64,000 nucleotides of DNA from STF1-184 sp050178795 (GTDB lineage: Bacteria > Bacillota > Clostridia > Christensenellales > UBA1242). A program made the translations under genes and the position numbers. The notes beneath the pieces were generated by a model. It made no database searches. It was not told the origin of the DNA and saw only the letters and a program-made list of their open reading frames with translations. The stretch is taken from positions 1 through 64,000 of the forward strand of contig JBFXFT010000005.1 of NCBI GenBank assembly GCA_050178795.1, given 5' to 3'. How positions within the stretch are numbered: position 1 is the stretch's first letter; every line of letters begins with the position of its first letter. Positions 6,147-14,442 of this stretch are shown here, piece by piece.

Positions 6147-8711
6147 TTAGCCAATTTGGTGACTATAATAAATTGAGCCTGAGTTTGACCCATTGTCATC
6201 ATCACCATAAGCCCCCATTATAATATTAGAGCCTTCTATAGATACAGCATACCCAAAATAATCACCGTTATTTCCATCGCTGGCTATTATCTTTCTCTCA
6301 TATGTCTCGTCATCAATTTTATATACATAGGCTGAACCAAATGGATAATTGCTACCTTCTCTTTCAAGTGAACCTATTACAATATTATTACCACTTATTG
6401 CTACACTGTTTCCAAAATAATCTTCAGAATCTCCACCACTAGCTGTTATTTTCCTTTCATAAAATTTGTCATTTAACTTATATATATATGCCGAACCTGA
6501 ATTTGATCCATTGTCATCATCGCCATAAGCTCCTATTACTATATAATTTCCATCTACAGCTACAGTATATCCAAAACAATCTCCTGAATTTCTATCACTA
6601 GAAGTTATATATCTTTCCCAGCCCTCAACTTCTAAGCTATAAACATAGGCTGCTCCTGTCAAATAACTATTATTGTAAATCTTTCCATAAGCCCCCACCA
6701 CTACATAGTTTTCATTAACTGCCACACTATATCCAAAACGATCTTGACTATGCCCATCACTTGCAAAAATTATTCGCTCATATGTTTCATCGTCTATTTT
6801 ATATACATATACTGAACCACAATATAAACCATTGTGATACCCATCACCATAAGCCCCCACCACTACATAGTTTCCATTTATTGCCACACTATATCCAAAA
6901 TATGCACTTCTATTTCCATCGCTTGGGGTTATTTTCCTTTCATATGTTTCATCATCTATTTTATATACATATACTGATGAACTTCCATAAGATCCTATCA
7001 CCACATAATTACCATTAATTGCTACGCTATATCCAAAATAATCACCACTAGCACCATCACTAGAAATTATCTTTCGCTCATATGTTTCATCATCACTATC
7101 GTATATATATGTTGAACCTGAAAGTGAACCATTATCATCATCCTTGTAAGCACCCGCTACGATATAATTATTATCAATTGCTATAGTATATCCCAAATAG
7201 TCATACATGGCTCCATCGGTGGCGATTATTTTTCTTTCAACATAATATTCAATACTATCATTTATATCATCACGATACACTTCAAAACTTATACTATTAG
7301 ATATATTCCCATAAAGATCTTTTGCCCTTATGATATAAATACCAGCTGATAAATTATCAATATTAAAAGTAAAAACTGCTTCAATATCAATAAACTGTCC
7401 GCCATTAATTGAGTACGAGTCAATTAGTTCATTACTTATTATTGTAAGGCTTTCAGCTACAGAGTCTTCTTCATTAATTTCTAACTCTGGGGCAGTCAAA
7501 TCCACTATAAACTCATCTTCTGTAAAATTACCCGCCTCATCTGTAATAATTAATACATAGTTTCCATCATTAGTTATTTTGTTATTATAACTAATTTCAA
7601 CGTCATCTTTAAATAATTTAAGCGTATATTCATTTGCTTCAACAATGGAAATATCAGTATAATTATTTGATGTATTTCTTACTGTTGTATAGTCAATAAC
7701 AGGACTAGTTTTATCAACCTCAATAACCAATCCTTCTGATATATTTCCGCACAAATCTTTGGCGACAAGCGTATATATCCCTTCCTCTAAATTATTTAAG
7801 TTTATAGATTCATCTCCATTTAATATATTCTCATCACCCTGATTAATAAAATATCGACTTAAAGATTCATTTGAGTTAATAATAAAATTACCTGTATTAT
7901 TAATATTATTTTCAATACTTAATATAGGCGATGTTTGATCCACATAGAGAGTTAAATTGTCTGAAATATTATCATAATAATCTTTAACCTTTATGTTATA
8001 TTCCCCCTCTAACAATCCTGATATGTGTATTACATTATTATCATTATTTTGTTGCCACTCACTATTATTAATCGCATAAAATTCAACATTCTCAGTACAA
8101 CTTAATGTAAAATTGCCTGAATTGTTAGCATTTTCAGATGTTGATATTATAGGATTTGTTAAGTCTACCACAAAATTTAATTCTTTAATATTTCCTATCT
8201 TATCAGTTACTACTAATTTATAGTTTCCATCTACATACAAATCTCGTGTAAACTCTATTAACTGATTATCTTTATATAATATTTTTGTAGAGATATTTGC
8301 TTCAACTATATTTATCCTAATATAATTTTCTATTCTTTGAGTAGTTATTTCTGGCAATAAAGTATCAATGAGCACATCTTGTGACTCTGATACATTCCCC
8401 TCACTATTTTTTACTTTTAACTTATATTCTCCATCATCTAGATAACTTAAATTAAGCATTTGTGAAGCATTCACATCTATCCAAGTAACACCATCATCTA
8501 CTGAATAAGCATAAATATTTTTATTGAATTTTACAACATATAGATCATTCGTTGAATCAAAATCACTAAGGTCAAAGGTGACCTCAAAGACACCTGTTTC
8601 AGTAACTATATTTTTATCTCCAAAAATATCACTTATACTACAACCCGCAAAAAAAATGCTTGATATAGCCAATAACCCTATAACAATATATGCTTTTAGA
8701 TTTATTTTCAT
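6147..8711 (-). CDS. Surface lipoprotein: Ig-like repeats plus seven FG-GAP repeats
   Basis: An 854-residue protein. Residues 1-24 are a lipoprotein signal with lipobox FFAGC, so the mature protein should be tethered by Cys24. Residues about 35-480 hold at least five repeats of bacterial Ig-like type (pattern G.Y.L.V.D..GN.....VD...P.I). Residues about 483-854 hold seven repeats of about 53 residues (ETYERKI..SDG...YFGYSVAI, then a V.GAYGDDDNG loop and SAYVYK), as in FG-GAP/integrin-alpha blades. Seven repeats would close one beta-propeller. The DDDNG loops are likely Ca2+ sites. A role in binding or adhesion is inferred. It is the largest gene of the island. Confidence 0.85.
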   Translation of the reverse strand: MKINLKAYIVIGLLAISSIFFAGCSISDIFGDKNIVTETGVFEVTFDLSDFDSTNDLYVVKFNKNIYAYSVDDGVTWIDVNASQMLNLSYLDDGEYKLKVKNSEGNVSESQDVLIDTLLPEITTQRIENYIRINIVEANISTKILYKDNQLIEFTRDLYVDGNYKLVVTDKIGNIKELNFVVDLTNPIISTSENANNSGNFTLSCTENVEFYAINNSEWQQNNDNNVIHISGLLEGEYNIKVKDYYDNISDNLTLYVDQTSPILSIENNINNTGNFIINSNESLSRYFINQGDENILNGDESINLNNLEEGIYTLVAKDLCGNISEGLVIEVDKTSPVIDYTTVRNTSNNYTDISIVEANEYTLKLFKDDVEISYNNKITNDGNYVLIITDEAGNFTEDEFIVDLTAPELEINEEDSVAESLTIISNELIDSYSINGGQFIDIEAVFTFNIDNLSAGIYIIRAKDLYGNISNSISFEVYRDDINDSIEYYVERKIIATDGAMYDYLGYTIAIDNNYIVAGAYKDDDNGSLSGSTYIYDSDDETYERKIISSDGASGDYFGYSVAINGNYVVIGSYGSSSVYVYKIDDETYERKITPSDGNRSAYFGYSVAINGNYVVVGAYGDGYHNGLYCGSVYVYKIDDETYERIIFASDGHSQDRFGYSVAVNENYVVVGAYGKIYNNSYLTGAAYVYSLEVEGWERYITSSDRNSGDCFGYTVAVDGNYIVIGAYGDDDNGSNSGSAYIYKLNDKFYERKITASGGDSEDYFGNSVAISGNNIVIGSLEREGSNYPFGSAYVYKIDDETYERKIIASDGNNGDYFGYAVSIEGSNIIMGAYGDDDNGSNSGSIYYSHQIG

Positions 8712-8876
8712 ATTTTAACCCCACAACAATCAATTAAAATCATTATACTATATAATCTTTTAATTTGTAAAACAATAAATTACTTATGTTATAATTATAC
8801 TAGTTAAATTGGTATAATTTATATATTTAAAAGATCTTTCTCAAAATAAAATTTATTAAAAGAGGTATTAAAATCT

Positions 8877-9743
8877 ATGGAAGGAATTAAAGATAAACTA
8901 GAACGTTTTTATTCTCCTATAAAGAATTATAAAGAAGGTGGATCAGATACTAGATATAAATCTTGGGAATGGTGCCATATGTTTTTTATAAAAAATAAAA
9001 AAACTAAAAATCAGAAAAAGATAGATCAAATGGCTTTACAACTTGCTTTTTATTTGGCTAGTTGGGGTATGTATCGTGGTTCATCATATTTATTACAACG
9101 GGATTATAAAGCACATAAACCTGCAATTAGAGAAATATTAAATAAAAAGTATAACCTGCTATGGAATTACAATCCCACCACCGAAAATATAGAAAAAGCT
9201 AAAAAATTATTGTTTGATAAAGATGAAGGTATTTATTGGAAAGTAAAAAAATCTTATACAAACTATTATGGTGTTGAAGACGAATCATCAGACATATTAA
9301 CCACTAAAATTCTTATGGGAACATTTGGATGTATTCCGGCATTTGATAGATATTTCAAAAAAGGACTATCTACTTATAAAAAGAATAATGGAAATAAAAT
9401 AGATGGCTATTCATTAACGCAAAATATTGAAAATAACGATGGAGTAACTTTTACCGCTTTAGCACATTTAGCAATAAAACATAACTGTGATTTAAAACTT
9501 GATAGCAATAATTCTTACCCACCAATGAAATGTTTGGATATGTATTTTTGGCAAATAGGTTATGAACTTGATGTTGCTAAAAATTTAATTAATGAAAACA
9601 AAAGTGATAAGCAAAAGAAAAAGCTGTTAGAAAAAGCTAAAAAATTGAAAATTTGCAATATAGAAGATAAAAAAGCAAACACAGAAATATTTAAAAAAGC
9701 AAGCGATCAAATATTAAAATTAAATATTATTAAAAAACACTAA
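8877..9743 (+). CDS. Conserved protein, unknown function (288 aa)
   Basis: A soluble, Lys- and Tyr-rich protein. The striking block LAFYLASWGMYRGSSYLLQ at about residues 60-78 and the later KILMGTFGCIPAFDRYF look like the hallmark motifs of a family I have seen as hypothetical proteins but cannot name. There is no signal peptide or membrane segment; the C-terminus is a charged helix. It is the only plus-strand gene of the island, convergent with the Fic gene and sharing a terminator with it. Defence or toxin-related cargo is possible from context only. Confidence 0.75.
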   Translation: MEGIKDKLERFYSPIKNYKEGGSDTRYKSWEWCHMFFIKNKKTKNQKKIDQMALQLAFYLASWGMYRGSSYLLQRDYKAHKPAIREILNKKYNLLWNYNPTTENIEKAKKLLFDKDEGIYWKVKKSYTNYYGVEDESSDILTTKILMGTFGCIPAFDRYFKKGLSTYKKNNGNKIDGYSLTQNIENNDGVTFTALAHLAIKHNCDLKLDSNNSYPPMKCLDMYFWQIGYELDVAKNLINENKSDKQKKKLLEKAKKLKICNIEDKKANTEIFKKASDQILKLNIIKKH

Positions 9744-9774
9744 AAAGAGTGAATTAAATTTTCACTCTTTTTTA
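9742..9774. terminator. shared bidirectional terminator
   Basis: AAAAAGAGTGAA / TTTCACTCTTTTTT with a short loop. It lies between the convergent genes 8877-9743 and 9780-10766 and ends both. Confidence 0.8.
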
Positions 9775-9779
9775 AACAT

Positions 9780-10766
9780 TTATTTTTTAAAATACCTTTG
9801 GTTTCGGCTGGTTGGCTTGTCTGGAAATGTCATTTTAATTAAATTTTGTTCTAGTGCAGGGTTTAAGTAATTATCTCTAAATGATATTCTCGATTTTAAG
9901 TTTAACAGTTCCATTAGTTCTTTTGTCGATTTTGGGTACTCGTCTATTACCTTTAAAAGTGCTTCTACTTGAGGTGAAACAAACTTTTCTGTTGGCTTTA
10001 TATTTGAAGTGTTTACTGCTTTTAAAATAACATTTAGCATAAACTCTATAAATACATTTGACTTACCTTCACTATTAGACAAACTAAAAGCATTATAATA
10101 ATCGGTTTGTTCTGCTTTTAAAATATTTTCTATTGGCAAGTATTTAAAAATAGGTTTATATCTACTTAAAATTGCCGATTGCCAAAACCTACCTGTTCTA
10201 CCATTTCCATCTGAAAATGGGTGAATAAATTCAAACTCATAATGAAACACGCAAGACTTAATTAACAGATTATCTTTTGAAGTGATTAGATAATCAAATA
10301 ATTGTTCTATTAAGCCTGCCACCATTTTAGCCGGTGGGGCTATATGAATAACTGTGTTACCATCAAATACGCCTTCTGCACCTTTTCTAAACTCTCCAGC
10401 ATCTTCTTTTATGCCTTTCATCATTTCATATTGAATACGCTTTAAATCTTTTATGCTATATGGGTCAATTTCATCAATTAAAGAATAGGCGTCAAGTGCA
10501 TTTTTTACTTCTTGAATTTCTTTTTTATCTCCAATTACCGGTTTACCGTTTATTACATCTTCAACTTGCGAAACCGTTAAATGATTATCCTCTATTGCAA
10601 GTGATGAATGAATAGAATGTATTCTATTTCTTCTAAGTAATTGAATTTGATTGTTTAAATTTGCAAAAGCTGTTATTTCACCAATTCGTTCCATAATTTG
10701 TGCAACAGTTTCTAACATTTTATTTGTTAAATCATATGGTGGAACATATTTTTCATTTTCTTCCAT
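9780..10766 (-). CDS. Fic family protein (probable AMP transferase)
   Basis: A 328-residue protein with the Fic core HPFSDGNGRTGR at residues 182-193 (catalytic His182, nucleotide-binding loop GNGRTGR). An N-terminal inhibitory helix SSLAIEDN lies at about 54-61, its Glu placed as in self-inhibited class II Fic proteins. The C-terminal 60 residues form a winged helix (STKELMELLNLKSR) like that of many DNA-binding Fic proteins. Such enzymes usually transfer AMP from ATP to a protein hydroxyl. A separate antitoxin is not seen and not needed with the built-in helix. Three direct repeats upstream suggest self-regulation. Confidence 0.9.
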   Translation of the reverse strand: MEENEKYVPPYDLTNKMLETVAQIMERIGEITAFANLNNQIQLLRRNRIHSIHSSLAIEDNHLTVSQVEDVINGKPVIGDKKEIQEVKNALDAYSLIDEIDPYSIKDLKRIQYEMMKGIKEDAGEFRKGAEGVFDGNTVIHIAPPAKMVAGLIEQLFDYLITSKDNLLIKSCVFHYEFEFIHPFSDGNGRTGRFWQSAILSRYKPIFKYLPIENILKAEQTDYYNAFSLSNSEGKSNVFIEFMLNVILKAVNTSNIKPTEKFVSPQVEALLKVIDEYPKSTKELMELLNLKSRISFRDNYLNPALEQNLIKMTFPDKPTSRNQRYFKK

Positions 10767-10819
10767 AAAGTTTACTCCTATAAAACAATTATACTATCAA
10801 ATTAAAAAATAAACAACTA

Positions 10820-10852
10820 TCTTGTATGTTTTCTTGTATGTTTTCTTGTATG
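10820..10852. repeat. Three direct repeats upstream of fic (possible operator)
   Basis: TCTTGTATG occurs three times at exactly 12-base intervals (10820, 10832, 10844), separated by TTT, in the 120-base leader of the Fic gene. The spacing is close to one DNA turn, as for an operator bound by adjacent subunits. The Fic protein's own winged-helix end is one candidate binder. Confidence 0.5.
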
Positions 10853-10886
10853 GTCTATATACCTATGTTTTCCATAATTTACTTAT

Positions 10887-11354
10887 TTAATCTTTTAACT
10901 TTTCGTTTTCTAATATATAATTTCTTAATTTATTAATTGCATTTTTATATCTATAACTTATTAAGCTAGGTAGTATGTTATATTTTCTTGATATCTCAAT
11001 TTTTTTATAATTTTGCCAAAATATTTTTCTAATGATAAACCATTCTTCTTTACTTAATTTTTTCAAAGCTTTATTAAGAAGTTTTAACCAAATTTCTTTT
11101 TGGGTTAATTCCTTTAGTCCTTCTTTTTCTTCTAGTACATCATAAGGATTCGGTGTGGTGTCAATAAATATGTTTTCTTTAATATAATCATTTTCGTCTT
11201 TTATCCCATCAACAGAAAACTCATGCTTTGCAATTTGTCTTTTTTGTTCTTTTTCTTCATAATAAAAACCTTTTAAACTTTCTGCTACCGCATTATTAAC
11301 TTCAATAGTTATGTATTCGCCACTTATACTGTCATAATATTTTACAACCTTCAT
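10887..11354 (-). CDS. Sigma-70 region-4-like DNA-binding protein
   Basis: A 155-residue protein. The C-terminal third has the layout of a sigma-factor region 4 or phage ArpU-type regulator: LNKALKKLSKEEWFIIRKIF, then a helix-turn-helix KKIEISRKYNILPSLISYRY and a final helix KNAINKLRNYIL. The N-terminal part is not recognised, and no region 2 for core-polymerase binding is visible, so it is more likely a regulator than a complete sigma factor. Small proteins of this kind are common in Bacillota integrative elements. It lies upstream of fic on the same strand with a 120-base gap. Confidence 0.65.
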   Translation of the reverse strand: MKVVKYYDSISGEYITIEVNNAVAESLKGFYYEEKEQKRQIAKHEFSVDGIKDENDYIKENIFIDTTPNPYDVLEEKEGLKELTQKEIWLKLLNKALKKLSKEEWFIIRKIFWQNYKKIEISRKYNILPSLISYRYKNAINKLRNYILENEKLKD

Positions 11355-11602
11355 TAAATAATTCCTTTACCAAATGTAAAGATATTATATTAAATTAAAC
11401 TTTATTTGTCAAACATATGTTCGATAAATAAAACAAAAATAAAAGAGACACTATTTATTATCTCTTCTATTATTAATAGGAAAAATGCCCTAAAATTTCA
11501 AACCTGATTAATATAATGCAATACAAAATATCTCTGTAAAGCACTTATGTCTTGCTAAAATAAATTTTAAAAATTTCTATGGAAGATCAAAATTTTCAGT
11601 GT

Positions 11603-12430
11603 TTACCTTAATTCATTCGCACCTTCAAAATATATCCAACCATTTGAAGCGGTTCCAGTACATATAGCTCCCGCATTAGATATTGATGTAGCCTCATAAT
11701 CAACTTTTAGAATAATTTTATCATTAATAACCTCTGCTTTCTCATTTTTTATTAATGAATTAATTATACTCTCATATTTATTATAAAAACTACTTGTGTC
11801 ATTATTATATGCTTTAGTCGTTTCACTAGGATGTTTTATTTCACTACCTGATTTAATAATAAATTTACCATTATTAAAGTATATGCTAGCCGTTTTATGT
11901 TTGTTATAATAAAGTTTAATCTTTTGTTTCTTTTCCACAGCAATAGATATATTTTCAGCTTTCAACAAAAATTTAATATCTTCAATATAACTTTCCAAAA
12001 TTGGCATATCAAATTGTGAAATGTTTGGCTTTATATTTCGTTCATCTTTATTTTTTAATAAATATGTGCTTTTATTAAATTCATTAATAAAAAAATACTC
12101 TAAATAATCAATCGTAAGCCTGTTGAATGAATCGCTATCTGTAGTAACCATTATACCATAAGTCCAAAAATCTTTGTTAGCCTTATGATTCAATATTCTA
12201 TCTACACCATTAATAGTTTGCCCAATATAAATTTCTTTTTCATTATTTTCAGTTTCACTAAATAAAAAATATACAGAATGTTGGTTTGCATATTTTTCTT
12301 TTTTTAGTTCACTTAGCATATCTCTTGTAAAATAATATGCTAATATTTTTTTGTTTGGTTCTTGTATAACCTTTAAACTATTTGCACTCTCCTCATTAGG
12401 AAATAAATAATAAATAGTTTTTGCCTTCAT
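11603..12430 (-). CDS. GIY-YIG nuclease-type protein with DUF4357 domain
   Basis: A 275-residue protein. The start is placed at MKAKTIYYLF because GAGGT lies 5 bases upstream; the frame is open further up without a ribosome site. Residues about 33-95 carry a GIY-YIG-like fold: VYFLFS..., EIYIGQTINGVDRILNH, DFWTYGIMVT, and a following acidic helix with Glu in LEYFFINEFN. The C-terminus (ATSISNAGAICTGTASNGW) matches the short DUF4357 domain often attached to such nucleases. The first motif reads VYF rather than GIY, as in the branch found with DUF4357. Probably DNA-cutting; the target is unknown. Confidence 0.7.
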   Translation of the reverse strand: MKAKTIYYLFPNEESANSLKVIQEPNKKILAYYFTRDMLSELKKEKYANQHSVYFLFSETENNEKEIYIGQTINGVDRILNHKANKDFWTYGIMVTTDSDSFNRLTIDYLEYFFINEFNKSTYLLKNKDERNIKPNISQFDMPILESYIEDIKFLLKAENISIAVEKKQKIKLYYNKHKTASIYFNNGKFIIKSGSEIKHPSETTKAYNNDTSSFYNKYESIINSLIKNEKAEVINDKIILKVDYEATSISNAGAICTGTASNGWIYFEGANELR

Positions 12431-12749
12431 ATTATACCTCATATAAATATTTAATTTTAAATATAGTTTAACATATCTCAATAAAATCACCTAGAGCTTT
12501 ATAATTTATTTTATATTTAAGTATAACAATTGTTTTTATTTTCTTAATTATTTTAGTCAAGATAAAATGCAACAAAAATGCACTGAAAATGCAAAAGTGT
12601 CATTTTTTACCATTTAATATCTTTCAATCTTTTTTCATTCTTACTTTTTAATCAATTTGCTGTAACCCTTATAAATACTACTTTATAGCATTTTACATTT
12701 TGATATTATAAGGTAAAAAATAAAACCCCGTAACAATTTTTAACAGCCA
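12431..12749. other. Non-coding right flank of the island
   Basis: No gene seen. It contains TTTAGTCAAGAT and two AAAATGCAA-type words that also occur in the left flank, as expected for recombinase arm sites. The rest is A/T-rich and without clear structure. Confidence 0.4.
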
Positions 12750-12794
12750 CTACGGAACCAAAGGTTAGGAGTTCAAATCTCTTACGGTGCACCA
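12750..12794 (+). pseudogene. tRNA-Arg 3' half with att core (right end of island)
   Basis: Starts exactly in the anticodon loop (CTACGGA). It contains the 3' anticodon strand, the T arm AGGAG / CTCTT, the acceptor strand ACGGTGC and CCA; the sequence before it is unrelated to a tRNA. The first 16 bases repeat those at 1496-1511. The acceptor strand pairs perfectly with the 5' half at 1389, 11.3 kb away. This is the attR scar of integration. Confidence 0.85.
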
Positions 12795-12802
12795 CAATCA
12801 TT

Positions 12803-12838
12803 AACTGGTCAAACTTTTTAGGTTTTGCCAGTTTTTTT
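12803..12838 (+). terminator. terminator of the former tRNA-Arg
   Basis: AACTGG-CAAAC / GTTTTG-CCAGTT with a T-run, a few bases after the tRNA 3' half. It is probably the original tRNA-Arg terminator, now separated from its promoter by the island. Confidence 0.75.
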
Positions 12839-12915
12839 AATGTTTTTTACTCTGTTGACAAATTGACAAATAAGTAATATCATAGGAATATAAGGACTAT
12901 AAGAAGGGTTATTTT

Positions 12916-13341
12916 ATGAAAAGTAGCAAAAAATTGCATAAGCAAGAAGTGCGAAGTAGGCAAAAAAACTTAAAAAAACAACAAGAAAAAGATAAAAAAC
13001 TTGTACAAAGAATAGAACAAGTAAATAGAAAAGAGCGTGCAGAGGCAACAAAAACTCAAGTAACGACCGAGGCAATTGCAGAGGAAAAACAAGAGCCATT
13101 AAGACCACAAGAGTTTGAGGAGTCTACCACATTTATTCCAAATGCCTTGGGAGAGATGTTACTAAATTCACCATATTTATACGGGTTATTTGGTAGCGGT
13201 CAAAAAAGCAATGAGCCAGAAGCAGAGGCAACAAAACGAGAGAAAATAATGGAAATTTGCGGAAGGGCTAATGCAAAACCAAAAGTAAAAACAGACGAGA
13301 CAGACATTATTGACGCAGAATTTACAGAAATAGAAAAATAA
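12916..13341 (+). CDS. Charged protein, unknown function (141 aa)
   Basis: Starts behind AGAAGGG. Residues 1-45 are very rich in Lys, Arg and Gln and should form a basic helix or coiled coil. A central stretch (TTFIPNALGEMLLNSPYLYGLFG) is more hydrophobic, and the C-terminus is acidic. There is no signal peptide or known domain. It is the first chromosomal gene right of the island and is followed by a clear terminator. Possibly a nucleic-acid-binding or scaffold protein; I cannot assign it. Confidence 0.65.
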   Translation: MKSSKKLHKQEVRSRQKNLKKQQEKDKKLVQRIEQVNRKERAEATKTQVTTEAIAEEKQEPLRPQEFEESTTFIPNALGEMLLNSPYLYGLFGSGQKSNEPEAEATKREKIMEICGRANAKPKVKTDETDIIDAEFTEIEK

Positions 13342-13362
13342 AAACCATAAATGATTATCAAT

Positions 13363-13396
13363 AAAAACTGCAGACTTAAAAAGTTTGCAGTTTTTT
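13363..13396 (+). terminator. rho-independent terminator
   Basis: AAAACTGCAGACTT / AAGTTTGCAGTTTTTT, just after the 141-residue protein gene. Confidence 0.85.
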
Positions 13397-13439
13397 AGTG
13401 GAAATAAATTATAAGCAAATTTTAATACATAAATAACTG

Positions 13440-14222
13440 TTAGTTTTCATCCATATATTTATAATTAAATGTAATTATAGTTGGAATTTGTCTTCCGGTA
13501 TCTCCAACATACGGATACGTTAAAAGTTCTTTCCTGAAAACAGTTTGTGTGGATTTTCCGCCATCCAAATTGTAAGCAAATTTAACATCTGCTTTAATCA
13601 AAATACGTCTAATTTCTTCTAATGTCATGCCAGGATATTCACAAGTCAAAACAAAATAATTTAGGTTTTGTAACTGTCCAATTACTTGCCTTGACTTTTT
13701 CACAACACTACCATAATGATAAATTTTATTTGCATCTTTAAAGATTCTTCCGTCAATGATTAAAGGAACAAAACCCGTTACAGCATACACTCCACCGTCA
13801 TTTATAATATCTTTTGCAGAAAATGAAGGAGCGTATGCTTTCATGTCTCCGTTTTTATCAATTGCCAAATTGTATAGTTCGGTTCTTTTATCATCTCCCT
13901 CATCATTACGTGTTCTTTTATAGGTTTCTGCTTGGTCTATGATGATGTTAGAATTCAATATTAAAACACATTCGGGTTTTAAGGTTTCTACATTAAAAAT
14001 ACCTGCATTAATGGCAAAAAGTCTATTATTGACTTTGCAAAAATTTAGTAAAGATGTTGGTGGTTGTAACTCATTATATGTCAATTCAACTTTGGGACAA
14101 ATTATTAGTTTTTCATTAATACACTTTTTTATAACAGTAAAAATGTAACCACAACTACTACTCTCATCAAAAACCTTGCTTATCTTAATTTCATCGCCGA
14201 TAATTTTATAAACATCTTTCAT
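13440..14222 (-). CDS. Phosphodiester glycosidase (NAGPA/DUF2233-type) protein
   Basis: A 260-residue protein. The pattern FAINAGIFN at the start of the domain, GFVPLIIDGR in the middle and NLDGGKSTQTVF near the end matches the NAGPA-like phosphodiester glycosidase family, where the Asp of NLDGG is part of the active site. Members cleave sugar-phosphodiester bonds, often in cell-wall or exopolysaccharide metabolism, and are usually exported. This one has no signal peptide or membrane anchor, so a cytoplasmic role or unusual export must be considered. Expression is likely controlled by the terminator/antiterminator leader at 14241-14368. It starts behind AAGGAGG. Confidence 0.8.
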   Translation of the reverse strand: MKDVYKIIGDEIKISKVFDESSSCGYIFTVIKKCINEKLIICPKVELTYNELQPPTSLLNFCKVNNRLFAINAGIFNVETLKPECVLILNSNIIIDQAETYKRTRNDEGDDKRTELYNLAIDKNGDMKAYAPSFSAKDIINDGGVYAVTGFVPLIIDGRIFKDANKIYHYGSVVKKSRQVIGQLQNLNYFVLTCEYPGMTLEEIRRILIKADVKFAYNLDGGKSTQTVFRKELLTYPYVGDTGRQIPTIITFNYKYMDEN

Positions 14223-14240
14223 TTTTTCTTTGCCTCCTTG

Positions 14241-14368
14241 AAAAACAAAAAAATCTCCTCAACTTATGACAGGCACCAAAGTGCTTGCCATTCGTTAAGA
14301 AGATTTTAACCTGTCTTAATTATTCTTAAATAATATCTGCGAGAATGGTGAAACATCAGATATTACTT
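14241..14368 (-). promoter_or_regulatory. Candidate attenuator or riboswitch leader of the 13440 gene
   Basis: On the transcript there are, in order: an 8-bp stem AAUAUCUG / CAGAUAUU (14364-14357 with 14339-14332, 17-base loop); the segment GACAGG (14315-14310); and a long terminator hairpin whose outer arms are AAUCUUCUUAAC and GUUGAGGAGAUU (14305-14294 with 14263-14252), followed by seven U, all before the start codon. GACAGG is perfectly complementary to CCUGUC (14273-14268) inside the terminator's 3' arm, so the two pairings exclude each other. That is the layout of a switch. I do not recognise the aptamer class; it is not a T-box by its conserved sequence. Confidence 0.6.
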
Positions 14369-14372
14369 TATT

Positions 14373-14401
14373 AGAATATCATCACATTCTTTTTTTGTCA
14401 A
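14373..14401 (-). promoter_or_regulatory. Promoter of the leader RNA
   Basis: On the minus strand: TTGACA, 17-base spacer, TATTCT. Transcription should start a few bases before the first stem of the leader. Confidence 0.65.
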
Positions 14402-14412
14402 TCTTTTGTGTT

Positions 14413-14437
14413 AAAAAACAGGTTTAACAACCTGTTT
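14413..14437 (-). terminator. rho-independent terminator
   Basis: AAACAGGTT / AACCTGTTT with a T-run on the minus strand, right after the stop of the 76-residue protein gene. Confidence 0.85.
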
Positions 14438-14442
14438 CTTTT

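Larger units (their letters stand above)
1429..12794. mobile_element. Integrated genomic island at tRNA-Arg (about 11.3 kb)
   Basis: The left side has tandem tRNA-Arg copies with breaks at the anticodon loop. The right side has an isolated tRNA-Arg 3' half. A tyrosine recombinase with an excisionase-like gene lies inside. The cargo is typical of accessory DNA: a DarT-like toxin pair, a Fic protein, a sigma-like protein, a GIY-YIG protein, a repeat lipoprotein and an uncharacterised protein. No conjugation, capsid or replication genes are seen, so it is a small integrative element or the remnant of one. The exact left end is uncertain: either 1429, where the split copy breaks, or the core repeat at 1496-1511. 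Confidence 0.75.

Noticed and set aside
6761..7018. Plus-strand open frame rich in His and Phe
   Set aside because: It is the antisense shadow of the FG-GAP repeats; its His-rich composition comes from the repeated codons of the real gene.
1189..12794. Split or trans-spliced tRNA like those of some archaea
   Set aside because: The halves lack the paired intron-like extensions needed for trans-splicing, an intact tRNA with the same anticodon is present, and a recombinase lies between the halves, so integration explains the pattern.
12914..13108. Minus-strand hydrophobic open frame
   Set aside because: It lies inside the 141-residue charged protein on the other strand; Lys codons read backwards as Phe/Leu give a false membrane protein.
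14241..14305. T-box leader in front of the glycosidase gene
   Set aside because: The conserved T-box sequence and specifier-loop layout are not present, and the leader is too short.
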